A stretch of 64,000 nucleotides of DNA from an uncultured Roseobacter sp. (GTDB lineage Bacteria > Pseudomonadota > Alphaproteobacteria > Rhodobacterales > Rhodobacteraceae), in assembly GCF_947492555.1 (NCBI RefSeq), contig NZ_CANLNE010000003.1, positions 1,054,001 through 1,118,000 of the forward strand, given 5' to 3'. The notes under the pieces are model-generated. The model saw only the letters and a list, made by a program, of their open reading frames with translations, was not told the origin of the DNA and did not search any database. Positions 28,770 through 38,523 of the stretch are shown in pieces (within the stretch, counting starts at the first letter, position 1; each line of letters begins with the position of its first letter). Made by a program: the position numbers and the translations under genes.

Positions 28770-29588
28770 ATGCGCCACACACTGCCCATCGCTCCGCAGT
28801 TCTACGTAACTGCCCCACAACCGTGCCCCTATCTGGAGGGGCGCATGGAGCGTAAGCTGTTCACGGCGCTACAGGGCGAAAACGCCAGCAAGCTGAACGA
28901 CAGCCTGTCCCAGCAAGGATTCCGCCGCTCGCAGAACGTCCTCTATCGCCCCTCCTGTGCGGAGTGTTCCGCCTGTCTGAGCGCGCGCATTGATGTCTCC
29001 GCTTTCACCGCCTCGCGCAGCCAGCGCCGAACCATCAACCGCAACGCCGACCTGGACCGGCAGGCCACATCCCCCTGGGCCTCCGAGGAGCAATACGAGC
29101 TCTTCCGGACCTATCTGGACAGCCGCCACGCCGAGGGCGGCATGGCGGATATGGATGTCTTCGAGTTCGCGGCGATGATCGAGGAGACACCGATCCGCAG
29201 CCGGGTGGTGGAATATACCGACAAGGACGGCGGCGGATTGATTGGTGTCAGCCTGACGGATGTACTCTCGGACGGGCTGAGCATGGTTTATTCCTTCTAC
29301 GAGCCCGGTCATCCGAAACGCTCGCTGGGTACTTACATGATCCTCGATCACATCAAGATCGCCGAAGAGGCGGGGCTGCCCTATGTCTATCTGGGCTACT
29401 GGGTGCCGGGCAGTCAGAAGATGGGCTACAAATCCAAGTTTTCAGGGCTTGAGGTCTACATCGGCGGCAGCTGGCAGAAGATGAAAGATCCCTCCGCCTT
29501 CACTGCCGATACGCATCCCCTGTCCACCGATCCGATTGCCGAACAGGTCGCTAACATTCATCTGCCGGACACGCGCCCGACGCGGTAA
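28770..29588 (+). CDS. bpt: Arginyltransferase / leucyl-tRNA--protein transferase (Bpt/Ate-type)
   Basis: [65 protein letters not shown]. Confidence 0.93.
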   Translation: MRHTLPIAPQFYVTAPQPCPYLEGRMERKLFTALQGENASKLNDSLSQQGFRRSQNVLYRPSCAECSACLSARIDVSAFTASRSQRRTINRNADLDRQATSPWASEEQYELFRTYLDSRHAEGGMADMDVFEFAAMIEETPIRSRVVEYTDKDGGGLIGVSLTDVLSDGLSMVYSFYEPGHPKRSLGTYMILDHIKIAEEAGLPYVYLGYWVPGSQKMGYKSKFSGLEVYIGGSWQKMKDPSAFTADTHPLSTDPIAEQVANIHLPDTRPTR

Positions 29589-29638
29589 GCGACCGGCCTC
29601 ACTCCCGAACAATCACCTGCACCGCCAGGCAAAACCGA

Positions 29639-30262
29639 TCATCGGTTTGTGGCCATCAGCATGCTGCCACCCAACAGGAACGACCCGCCTGCATACCCCA
29701 TTGCCCTGCGCGCCCGCAGGCTGCGCATCTGGCGTCTGGCCTGCGCCGCCACCAGCGCGTACCCCATGAGCACGAAGAAAACGACGCCGCCGGAGGTGGT
29801 CAACAGGATCAGGAATTGCGGCGTCATTGGGAGGTCCGGGTTCATGAACTGCGCGAGAAAGACGACATAGAAAAGAATGGCCTTGGGGTTCAGCACGCCG
29901 GTCAGAAACCCCGCCCTGAAACTGGCTGCCTGTTGAGTCCCGGTCGTCTGGCGTGTCACTGCCACATCGCTCAACCGCTTGGCCGAGACGATTTGCGTCA
30001 CACCCAGCCATGCCATATAGGCCACGCCTGCCCACTTCAGCAGCAGGAATGCGTTGCTCGACGCTGCGAGGATCAACCCCAAACCCACGTAAGACGCGGT
30101 CATCACGATCACGCCGCCCAGCATGTCGCCAAGAATGCAGAACATCGCTGTGCCTAACCCGCGTGACAGGGATTGCCCGATCACCATGAACACGCTGGGT
30201 CCGGGAATGAGGGACAGCATCGCGTAGGCGGCCACATACGCCAGCCAGGTTTCAAAGGTCAT
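29639..30262 (-). CDS. LysE family translocator
   Basis: MLSLIPGPSVFMVIGQSLSRGLGTAMFCILGDMLGG; FRAGFLTGVLNPKAILFYVVFLAQF. Confidence 0.93.
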   Translation of the reverse strand: MTFETWLAYVAAYAMLSLIPGPSVFMVIGQSLSRGLGTAMFCILGDMLGGVIVMTASYVGLGLILAASSNAFLLLKWAGVAYMAWLGVTQIVSAKRLSDVAVTRQTTGTQQAASFRAGFLTGVLNPKAILFYVVFLAQFMNPDLPMTPQFLILLTTSGGVVFFVLMGYALVAAQARRQMRSLRARRAMGYAGGSFLLGGSMLMATNR

Positions 30263-30295
30263 GAATCCCCATCTCTCTTTTGGACGCGTGATGCG

Positions 30296-31198
30296 TCATT
30301 TCGCACTCCCGGGTCGTCCCTGCGGCGGCAACGTCAGTAGCCCTGCCGCGAAGATAACAGCTATGCCGGTCAACACCAGCGCACTGGGAAGCTCGCCAAA
30401 GAACAGCGCGCCCCACATCACGCTGAACGCCAGGTAGCCGTAGTCAAACACTGCGACGGTGGCGGGGGGACCCTGCTGATAGGCAATCGCCGCCCCGACG
30501 CTACCGATGAGAATGAGCACGGCGAGTGCTGCAACGATTGCCAGCCGGTGAAGGGACAATGGCTGCCACGGCCCAAGGATGAAAGAGGCCTCTGGACCGG
30601 CGAACAGCCCGAGACCTGCGCCGCCAATGATGAAAACGACATTCAGTGCCAGCGCAAGGACAAGGGGGTTATCGTCACGGCATTTGATCGAGGTCAGCAC
30701 CATTGCACAGGCATAGAAGACTGCGGCGGCAACAGGGAGCAGCGTGCCGATCTGAAAGCCGGATGTATCAGGCCGGATCACAAGGATCACGCCGACGAAA
30801 CCGCAGAGGATCGCGAAGAGCGCCCGGTTCGCCGGCCAGCGCCACGCCAGAATCGCCACAAGGGCGACGATGAACAGCGGCCCCGTGTAATAAGCGGCCG
30901 CCGCAAGCGATAGCGGCATCAGGGGCAACGCGGCATAGTAGCTCAGCCACATGAAGAAGAGCAGCAGGCTGCGCAGCAGTACCCAACCAGGCGCGTGCAG
31001 GCGAATACGCCCATGCCGTCGCGCCAACGACCAGAGAACGGGCACCGCCAACGCGGATCGCAGGATATACATTTGCCACAGCGGCAAGGACAGGCTCGTG
31101 GCCTTGATCAGTGCATCGCCGAGAGACAGGGCAAAGACAGACGCCATGATCGCGATGACCGCCCGTGTTTTGTGATGGTGCGCTGTTGTATCTGCCAT
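30296..31198 (-). CDS. DMT (EamA) family transporter
   Basis: Ten hydrophobic segments in two EamA-like repeats. Confidence 0.9.
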   Translation of the reverse strand: MADTTAHHHKTRAVIAIMASVFALSLGDALIKATSLSLPLWQMYILRSALAVPVLWSLARRHGRIRLHAPGWVLLRSLLLFFMWLSYYAALPLMPLSLAAAAYYTGPLFIVALVAILAWRWPANRALFAILCGFVGVILVIRPDTSGFQIGTLLPVAAAVFYACAMVLTSIKCRDDNPLVLALALNVVFIIGGAGLGLFAGPEASFILGPWQPLSLHRLAIVAALAVLILIGSVGAAIAYQQGPPATVAVFDYGYLAFSVMWGALFFGELPSALVLTGIAVIFAAGLLTLPPQGRPGSAK

Positions 31199-31294
31199 AT
31201 GAGGTGCTTTTCTGCAAAGGTCGCAAAACTCCAGAAATCATGTATCAATCCAATTGAAAAAGGAGTTTTCCGAATTTTTGCATGAGCCAGAGTT

Positions 31295-32200
31295 ATGAAA
31301 AGTGAATTGCGCGCCCTGCCCCCGCTATCGCGACTAAAGCCCTTCGAAGCTGCCGCCCGGCATGAGAATTTCTCTGTGGCGGCAACGGAGCTTGGCATGA
31401 CTCAGACCGCTGTCAGCAAGCAGATCGTCCTGCTGGAAGAAGAGATGGGAGTGCCTCTCTTCGAGCGTCGGAACCGGGCCGTTTTCCTGACAGACGCCGG
31501 GCGGAGACTGGGACGGGTGGTCAGCGCGTCGCTGTCTGAGATCGCAGCCGAAGTCGCCGTCCTCCGGGGGAGCAGACGCTCAAGTGAGCTGGTTCTGCAT
31601 TGCCAGCTGTGCGAGGCGTTTTACTGGCTGATGCCGCGTCTTGCGCGCTTTCACGAACGCCATCCGGGGACGGCGCTGCGCATTGTGACGTCAGTCAATC
31701 CTTTGACGGACTCTCCGGAGACCTTTGACGTTGCGATCCAGACCTCCGGCAGGGCCTCCGGCACCGCACGGCTCGCCTTTACGGCCTCCGACGATGTCTT
31801 CCCTGTCTGCGCGCCATCGCTTCTGCCAGTGGGCAAACACCCCTTGTCCCCCGACGCTCTGCTGGCGTTTCCCCTGCTGTCGCATCTGGTGATCCCGCAG
31901 GACTGGATGGAATGGGCGGAGTGGTTCGAAAACGTGGGTACGCCGACGCCAAGGCGCCCGCGCCTAATCCCCTTTGACAGCTATCCGCTGGCGCTGCAGG
32001 CCGCCGTAGCCGGTCAGGGTATCGCGCTAGGATGGCGGCGCACCACCGAGAGCTTGATTGAGGAGGGTAAACTGATCCGGCCCTGCGCGGAATTCGTATC
32101 GCGCCCGACCGAGATTTCGGTGTTTCGAGGAATAATGCGGAACCCGCATCCGGAGACGGACAAGCTGCTATCCTGGCTGACTGAAGAGTTTGCGACCTAG
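31295..32200 (+). CDS. LysR family transcriptional regulator (GcvA-like)
   Basis: LPPLSRLKPFEAAARHENFSVAATELGMTQTAVSKQIVLLEEEMGVPLFERRNRAVFLTDAG. Confidence 0.94.
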   Translation: MKSELRALPPLSRLKPFEAAARHENFSVAATELGMTQTAVSKQIVLLEEEMGVPLFERRNRAVFLTDAGRRLGRVVSASLSEIAAEVAVLRGSRRSSELVLHCQLCEAFYWLMPRLARFHERHPGTALRIVTSVNPLTDSPETFDVAIQTSGRASGTARLAFTASDDVFPVCAPSLLPVGKHPLSPDALLAFPLLSHLVIPQDWMEWAEWFENVGTPTPRRPRLIPFDSYPLALQAAVAGQGIALGWRRTTESLIEEGKLIRPCAEFVSRPTEISVFRGIMRNPHPETDKLLSWLTEEFAT

Positions 32201-32245
32201 CCGCCCAAACGCATCGAACCGCGGTCGACTTCGCTTTCAACACCA

Positions 32246-32274
32246 GAAAAGAAAGAGGGGCACGCGGCCCCTCT
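32246..32274 (-). terminator. Rho-independent terminator downstream of dctM
   Basis: On minus strand AGAGGGGC-CGCGT-GCCCCTCT followed by TTCTTTTC. Confidence 0.75.
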
Positions 32275-32299
32275 CCTGTTCACATGGCCGTGCCCTTGA

Positions 32300-34654
32300 T
32301 CAGTTCGGAATGAGATCCGGTACGATGGTCACGATGCCCGGGAAGGTCCAGAGCAGTGCCAACCCGACCACCTGGATCAACACGAAAGGGATGATCCCGC
32401 GATAGATATGGCCCGTGGTCACCTCCTTCGGCGCCACCCCGCGCAGATAGAAGAGCGCAAAGCCGAACGGCGGTGTCAGGAAGGAGGTCTGCAGGTTCAC
32501 CGCGATCATGATCGTCACCCATTTGGGATCAAAACTGCCACCGTAGATCACCGGGCCGACGATGGGGATCACGATGTAGATGATCTCGAGGAAGTCGAGT
32601 ACGAAGCCCAGCACGAAGAGCACGACCATCACGATCAGGAAGACCTTGAACTCGTCATCGAAGCTTTTCAGGAATTGCTGGATATAGTGTTCGCCACCAA
32701 AGGAGATCACCACAAGATTCAGCAGCTGAGAGCCGATGAGGATGGTGAAGACCATGCTGGTGACCTTCGCGGTCTCACGCACCACCGGGCTCAACACGCC
32801 GGAAGTGTAGAGGACCCAGCAGGAGAACAGCAGACCAAAGAGCGCATAAAGGTAGGCGGCATAGGCCACGAAGAAAGCGAACCAGCTTTCAAAACCCACG
32901 GTGCCGTTGTTGATGCGCAAATCGAAATTGATGCCGACGAGGATGCAGACGATGATTGCCAGCGTGGACCAGATGATCACCTTGGGGGTGCGGTCCTGAT
33001 CTTTCAGCTTGCGGTAGGCCGCCAGCATGATCGCGCCACCCGCCCCCAACGCCGCCGCCGGTGTCGGGTTGGTGATGCCGCCAAGTATCGAGCCCAGAAC
33101 GGCGACGATCAGCACAAGCGGCGGAAAGACCACGCGAATGAGCTCATTTGTCGCACAGATCTTCGTGGCGTAGACCACCCCGTACATCAGCGCGGCAAAG
33201 GGCAACGCCATGAAGGCGATCATCGTACCCGGAGACGTCGCCGGGCCGACCATCATGATATCCACGAGGATGATCAGGACTGCCCCGACGGCTCCGATCA
33301 GAATCGGCTGGACGGAGCTGGAGGGCGACACGCCCCGCGCGGTCGTCAGAAACAGCGAGGTCAGCACCAGAATGATCGCAATGCCGGTGCCGATGGGGGC
33401 CGCGTTTGCAATCTTGGCGGCCTGGGCTGCGGCCAGTTCCTCTTCGGTCAGTTGTTGCGATGCTTGCACGCCGCCCGCCTCGTTGATCGCTGCCTGCTCT
33501 GCCACGGCTGTGTCCCAGGCAAACTGTCCGTGCAGTTCGATCATCGCGGCCTGACAATCGGGGCTGACATTTGTCCGGAGCGACGCCCCTTCGCCGATGT
33601 CGGAGAAGCGGGAGACATTGGTGGACTGGTCACCAATGATGCCGAGGTTACCCAGCAGAATGGTGCCGACGACGATCGCGATCGGTGCGCCGAGGAACCA
33701 GGTGAAGGCTTCACCGCGGGTCACAGGCTCGGCGTTGGTGCTGCCCATCTCGACGGCGGGTGCCTTGTCGGGGTTCAGCAGCGCGTAGCCAAAGGCATAA
33801 AGCGCATAGAGCAGCGCCAGCATGATCCCCGGAAGGAGGGCTGCCTGGAAGAGCGTGCCAACAGAGAGCACCGCAGGCTCGCCCAGATAGGTCAAAGCGT
33901 CGGTACACCCAGCAGTGGTCGCGCGGCGTTCCTGTGCTGCGGAATAGAGATCCCCCGCCAGCGTGCCCAGCAGAACGATCACGATAGAGGGCGGAATGAT
34001 CTGCCCCAGCGTGCCCGAGGCGGCGATGACGCCCGTCGACAGTTCAGGCGAATACCCGTTGCGCAACATGGTCGGCAGCGCCAGCAGCCCCATGGTCACC
34101 ACGGTGGCACCGACGATCCCGGTGGAGGCCGCAAGGAAGGCACCCACCACCACGATGGAGACGGCCAGACCGCCGGGCAGCGGGCCAAAGACGCGCGCCA
34201 TGGTGGTCAGAAGGTCGTTGGCGATCTTGGAGCGTTCCAGCGTGATGCCCATCAGAACGAACATCAGCACAGCCAGCAGCGTCTCGATCGACTGGCCGGC
34301 AAGCACCCGCTCGTTCATCCGGTTGACGACAAAGGAGACGTTGCGGTCAAGCGCCACTTCCCAGCCCTTGGGGAACACCGGCTCTTCGATCCGCGGCAAA
34401 TCGGGGTATCGGAAGACGGATATCGTATCTGCCTTCACCCCGGAATTCACCAGATCTCGGTAGACCTGACTGCCGGTATCAATGGCCTGGTGGATCAGCA
34501 GCCCCGCGCTGTCGAGGGCGGCAATGATGCCAAAGGAGATCACCCCGGCCCCGGCGATGGCGAAAGCCACCGGAAAGCCCGAGAGGATACCGCCAAAGAG
34601 GCAGATGAAAACGATGATCAGGCCAACTTCGACGCCGTCTAGACCGAAAAACAT
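32300..34654 (-). CDS. TRAP transporter large permease (DctM family), unusually long (784 aa)
   Basis: DctM motifs (LLTTMARVFGPLPGGLAVSIVVVGAFLAASTGIVGATVVTMGLLALPTMLRNGYSPELSTGVIAASGTLGQIIPPSIVIVLLG) plus a large internal extension. Confidence 0.93.
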   Translation of the reverse strand: MFFGLDGVEVGLIIVFICLFGGILSGFPVAFAIAGAGVISFGIIAALDSAGLLIHQAIDTGSQVYRDLVNSGVKADTISVFRYPDLPRIEEPVFPKGWEVALDRNVSFVVNRMNERVLAGQSIETLLAVLMFVLMGITLERSKIANDLLTTMARVFGPLPGGLAVSIVVVGAFLAASTGIVGATVVTMGLLALPTMLRNGYSPELSTGVIAASGTLGQIIPPSIVIVLLGTLAGDLYSAAQERRATTAGCTDALTYLGEPAVLSVGTLFQAALLPGIMLALLYALYAFGYALLNPDKAPAVEMGSTNAEPVTRGEAFTWFLGAPIAIVVGTILLGNLGIIGDQSTNVSRFSDIGEGASLRTNVSPDCQAAMIELHGQFAWDTAVAEQAAINEAGGVQASQQLTEEELAAAQAAKIANAAPIGTGIAIILVLTSLFLTTARGVSPSSSVQPILIGAVGAVLIILVDIMMVGPATSPGTMIAFMALPFAALMYGVVYATKICATNELIRVVFPPLVLIVAVLGSILGGITNPTPAAALGAGGAIMLAAYRKLKDQDRTPKVIIWSTLAIIVCILVGINFDLRINNGTVGFESWFAFFVAYAAYLYALFGLLFSCWVLYTSGVLSPVVRETAKVTSMVFTILIGSQLLNLVVISFGGEHYIQQFLKSFDDEFKVFLIVMVVLFVLGFVLDFLEIIYIVIPIVGPVIYGGSFDPKWVTIMIAVNLQTSFLTPPFGFALFYLRGVAPKEVTTGHIYRGIIPFVLIQVVGLALLWTFPGIVTIVPDLIPN

Positions 34655-34702
34655 GTCCTATAGTCCCTTGCTGCGCTGCGTGGATCGCGGCGTCTCGTTA
34701 GA

Positions 34703-35635
34703 TTAGTGTGCGCCTTCGTAGGCTTCTTCGCCGTCGCCCAGGCTGTCGCGGTCGAGGTATTTGCCCTCGCTCTCCGGGCCCTCCTTCCACTCCAGGTAGG
34801 AGCGGAAGAACATCGCCACCGCCTGCAGGAACAGCATCGCCGTAAAGGCGCAGAGCAGAACCTTGAAGAGGAAATAGCCGTTAAAGCCGTTGGGGCTGAA
34901 GCCGATGGTCTCCACGTTCCAGCGCAGCGCGCGGGATTTCAGCAGCAGCCGGTCCAGCGTATCCGAGGCCGAGGGGTTGGGCACGATCAGGTGACGCCAC
35001 AGGAAGAACCAGCCATACAGCCAGATCAGCACCGCCACCGGAATCATGAAGAAGATCGCGCCGAACATGTCGATGACCTTCTTGGTCCGAAATTTCACCG
35101 CTGAATAGACGAGGTCGACGCGCACGTGGCCGCCCTGCACGAAGGTGTAGGCCATGCAGAGGCATACGACCATCGCATTGTAGAGTTTGAGCTCTTCGGC
35201 AAACCAGCTGATGTCGAACTGCAGCGGGATGCCAAAGCCGATGGAGATGTCAGGCCGGGTGAAAATCCGCTGCATGAAGACGATGATGATCTGCTGGATC
35301 ACCATCAAGAGCCCGGCCCAGGCAAAGAAGCGCCCGACCGTGTTCGCAAAGCCTTCGAGCACACGGACACAGCCCCACATGAAGCTGTTCTTCCACAAGC
35401 CGACGGCGAAAAAGATCAGGAAGGCCGTGAAGACGACAAAGAAGAACTCAACCGATCCGCCATAGTAGACGAAGCGCATGATTGCTTCCTTGCTGGACCA
35501 GTCCAGCCAGAGCGCGGGATGCGTGATCGCGTAGAAGAAATTGTACACGGCCAGGCCGATATTGGTGAAGAACCAGAGCACCCCGTCAAAGATGACAGAG
35601 AGTGAGCCGCCTGCTTCGCTCGCGTCGTTTTCCAT
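34703..35635 (-). CDS. TRAP transporter small permease (DctQ family), extended
   Basis: Multi-TM protein between dctP and dctM; GHVRVDLVYSAVKFRTKKVIDMFGAIFF. Confidence 0.9.
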   Translation of the reverse strand: MENDASEAGGSLSVIFDGVLWFFTNIGLAVYNFFYAITHPALWLDWSSKEAIMRFVYYGGSVEFFFVVFTAFLIFFAVGLWKNSFMWGCVRVLEGFANTVGRFFAWAGLLMVIQQIIIVFMQRIFTRPDISIGFGIPLQFDISWFAEELKLYNAMVVCLCMAYTFVQGGHVRVDLVYSAVKFRTKKVIDMFGAIFFMIPVAVLIWLYGWFFLWRHLIVPNPSASDTLDRLLLKSRALRWNVETIGFSPNGFNGYFLFKVLLCAFTAMLFLQAVAMFFRSYLEWKEGPESEGKYLDRDSLGDGEEAYEGAH

Positions 35636-35705
35636 ATGTCCCCTCACCCGTTGCGCCGCTGTCAGCGCCTTCCGTGGTCCCGCAGTGGTGCGGAACTGGA
35701 TTGCG

Positions 35706-35739
35706 ATAGGGGGCCACTATAGCACAAGTGGCCCCCTAT
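35706..35739. other. Intercistronic stem-loop between dctP and dctQ (13-bp perfect stem ATAGGGGGCCACT/AGTGGCCCCCTAT)
   Basis: Inverted repeat with 8-nt loop in the 121-nt gap between dctP stop and dctQ start. Confidence 0.85.
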
Positions 35740-35756
35740 ATTTGATTGGCTAAAAC

Positions 35757-36845
35757 TTAGCCGTTCGCCAGAACGCGGTTCCGCTGTGCCACGTAGAAGC
35801 CGTCCGACTTCAGCAGCCAGTCAGAGCTTTGCGCCAGCGATTCCTCGAAGGAGCCGCGGATCTTCGCAAAGAGCTCGTCACCCATGTTCTCGTCCATGAC
35901 TTTCTTGGACGCGGCACCGAAAGCATCCCAGACATCATCCGGGAATTGCAGCGTTTTCACGCCCTGCGCCTGCAGACGCGCCAGCGCCGCACCGTTGTTG
36001 GCCAGGGTTTCGGCCAGCTGGATGTGCGTGGTCGCCATGGCGGCATTTGCGATGATCGCCTGATGCGCCGGGCTGAGGTCATTGTAGACGTCGAGGTTCA
36101 TGCCGCAGGCCAGAGCAGAGCCCGGCTCGTGGAAACCGGCGGTGTAGTAGACTTTCGCCACTTCCTGGAAGCCCGCGCGTTCGTCCGCGAAGGGACCCAC
36201 CCACTCCAGACCGTCGAGGGCACCGGAAGACAGTGCCTGATAAAGCTCGCCCCCGGGGATGTTCTGCACCGACGCGCCAAGTTCGCCCAGCACCTTGCCA
36301 CCCAGACCCGGCATGCGGAACTTCAGACCGTTGAAGTCACCTGCGGAGTTGATTTCATTGCGGAACCAGCCACCGGACTGCGAGCCGGAGTTACCCGCGA
36401 TGAAGGATTTCAGGTTGAAGATTTCACCCAGCTCGTTGTGCAGCTCGTGGCCGCCGCCGTGGTGGTACCAGTTGGTCACTTCCTGCGCGGTGCCGCCAAA
36501 GGGCACGGCTGTGAAATAGGCATAGCCCGGGTGCTGGCCGATGAAATAGTAGTCGGCGGAGTGATAGAGGTCTGCCTGACCGGACGAAACCGCGTCAAAG
36601 ACCTCGAAGGCGCCGACCAGCTCACCGGGGGCTTTCTTGTCGATGGTCAGCGTGCCATCGGACATCGCCCCGACCATTTCCTCAAAATAGGTGGCCGCGT
36701 CATCCAGAACCGCAAAACCGCGGGGCCAGGATGTAACCATTGTCAGGACGCGGTTGCCCTGAGCAATCGCGGGTGCGGCCAGCGTTGTGGCTGCGGCGGC
36801 GGAACCGCCAAGTGCAGATGTCTTCAGAAATGAACGACGATCCAT
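35757..36845 (-). CDS. TRAP transporter substrate-binding protein (DctP family, TakP-like)
   Basis: Tat-like leader MDRRSFLKTSALGGSAAAATTLAAPAIAQ; AVPFGGTAQEVTNWYHHGGGHELHNEL; GGWFRNEINSAGDFNGLKFRMPGLGGKVL resembles TakP. Confidence 0.93.
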   Translation of the reverse strand: MDRRSFLKTSALGGSAAAATTLAAPAIAQGNRVLTMVTSWPRGFAVLDDAATYFEEMVGAMSDGTLTIDKKAPGELVGAFEVFDAVSSGQADLYHSADYYFIGQHPGYAYFTAVPFGGTAQEVTNWYHHGGGHELHNELGEIFNLKSFIAGNSGSQSGGWFRNEINSAGDFNGLKFRMPGLGGKVLGELGASVQNIPGGELYQALSSGALDGLEWVGPFADERAGFQEVAKVYYTAGFHEPGSALACGMNLDVYNDLSPAHQAIIANAAMATTHIQLAETLANNGAALARLQAQGVKTLQFPDDVWDAFGAASKKVMDENMGDELFAKIRGSFEESLAQSSDWLLKSDGFYVAQRNRVLANG

Positions 36846-36903
36846 GTGGATACTCCTCCCAAATATGACGCCCGCAGCGCAAGAACACGCCCAGGTCGTT
36901 TCG

Positions 36904-36917
36904 AGTGTGGCCACACT
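36904..36917. promoter_or_regulatory. 14-bp perfect palindrome AGTGTGGCCACACT upstream of dctP
   Basis: Read from sequence; 59 bp before the dctP ATG. Confidence 0.45.
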
Positions 36918-37095
36918 AGCGACGCGTGATCCAAATGAAATACCTACTACTGCGTAGAAAACCGGCATTTAATTCGTTTTGGTCAGATTTTTAGGCCAGT
37001 TTTGGCAGGGTGTTACCGCAGATTGGCACAATCGGCGCATACCATAATCCGGATCAGACTTTGATTCGCCGGTGATTCCACGTAACCAGTCTGCC

Positions 37096-38523
37096 ATGAA
37101 ACGAATTGGCACTCTTTTCCGGCCAAGCTACGCGCAGAAACTGTCGCTTGTGGCGACGGTACCGCTGATTGCAGCGGTGGCGGCAATTGCCGTGCTGGTG
37201 GCCTTCCAGTCGCGCACGCTGGCCGAGCGGGAAATCAAGGCGCTGGAGACGCAGCTGCTGGAGGCCAAGAAGGCCGAACTGGCCAATTACGTGACGCAGG
37301 CCCGCAACGGTTTCTATTTCATATACGGCAACGCCGCCCCCGATGATCAGGAGGCGCGCGATCAGGTAGCACAGATCCTCTCGGCGATGATCTACGGCAC
37401 CGACGGGTTCTTCTTTGTTTATGACTATGATGGGACCAACCTCGTCAGCCCGCGCCAGACCGGCATGATCAACCGCAACTGGTCCGGGCTGGAGGACAGC
37501 GACGGCACCCCCATCGTGGACGAGATCATCCGCATTGCCCGTTCGGGTGCGGGATATCACAGCTATCTATGGCCCAAGCCCTCGACCGGGGAAGAGGCGC
37601 GCATGATCACCTATGTCACCAGCTTTCCCAGTTGGCGGTGGGCCGTGGGAACCGGTGTTTTCATCGATGACGTGCTGGCCACTGTCGCCTCGGCCCGCGC
37701 GGATGTGGAAGCGCGGGTGCAGCAGACGTTTTTCTATATTGGCATGATCACCCTCGCCGCCCTGCTTGCGGTGTTCCTGACCGGCATGGGGCTCAACATT
37801 CGCGAACGGCGGCTGGCGGATGCCAAGCTGAAGAAGCTGACCCAACGGGTGCTGGATGCGCAGGAAGAGGAACGCGGCCGTGTGGCGCGCGAATTGCACG
37901 ACGGGATCAGCCAGCTGCTGGTCGGCGTGCGCTATGCGCTGGATACCGCCCGGCGCAAACTGGATCGCGGGGACCGCACCGCTAACGAGCCCCTCAGCAA
38001 GGGGATCGAGACCCTGGGCGAGGCCATTTCCGAGGTGCGCCGCATCAGCCGCGATCTGCGCCCCGGTGTGCTGGACGATCTCGGCCTAGGCCCGGCGATC
38101 AAGGCACTCGCCGAAGATTTCAGCGAGCGGACCGGCGTGCGGGTAGATTTCCAGACCGTCGTCTTCCGCAACCGGCTGGACGGGGAGGCCAAGATTGCCA
38201 TGTACCGTATCGCCCAGGAAGCGCTGACAAATATCGAACGCCACGCCCTGGCGAGCCACGTGCGCATCGATCTGCGCGGCCACAAGAAAGGGGCCACCCT
38301 GCGCATCGAAGACAACGGGCGCGGCCTGCCCGATGACAGCATCAACCCCACCGGCGGCCTGGGATTGCGCAACATGCAGGAACGCGTCGAACAGCTCGAA
38401 GGCACGTTGCGCATCGCCAGACCCCGCGGCGGCAACGGCACGATCATTGAGGTCTCCGTCCCGCTGTCGCATCTCTTGCCGCCTGAACCTGAAACCCCGA
38501 CCAGACCCAAAGTACCCGCATGA
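37096..38523 (+). CDS. Cache domain-containing sensor histidine kinase (HisKA_3 type)
   Basis: TM-Cache-TM N-terminus; EEERGRVARELHDGISQLLVGVRYALD; NPTGGLGLRNMQERVEQLEGTL. Confidence 0.93.
   Translation: MKRIGTLFRPSYAQKLSLVATVPLIAAVAAIAVLVAFQSRTLAEREIKALETQLLEAKKAELANYVTQARNGFYFIYGNAAPDDQEARDQVAQILSAMIYGTDGFFFVYDYDGTNLVSPRQTGMINRNWSGLEDSDGTPIVDEIIRIARSGAGYHSYLWPKPSTGEEARMITYVTSFPSWRWAVGTGVFIDDVLATVASARADVEARVQQTFFYIGMITLAALLAVFLTGMGLNIRERRLADAKLKKLTQRVLDAQEEERGRVARELHDGISQLLVGVRYALDTARRKLDRGDRTANEPLSKGIETLGEAISEVRRISRDLRPGVLDDLGLGPAIKALAEDFSERTGVRVDFQTVVFRNRLDGEAKIAMYRIAQEALTNIERHALASHVRIDLRGHKKGATLRIEDNGRGLPDDSINPTGGLGLRNMQERVEQLEGTLRIARPRGGNGTIIEVSVPLSHLLPPEPETPTRPKVPA

Noticed and set aside
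32408-34642. 744-aa plus-strand ORF antisense to dctM
   Set aside because: Extreme His/Asp/Arg/Gly composition typical of antisense frames of a hydrophobic protein; no recognisable fold.
37029-37042. Possible sigma54 -24/-12 element (TGGCAC-N5-GCGC)
   Set aside because: The -12 half matches poorly (GCGC instead of TTGC).
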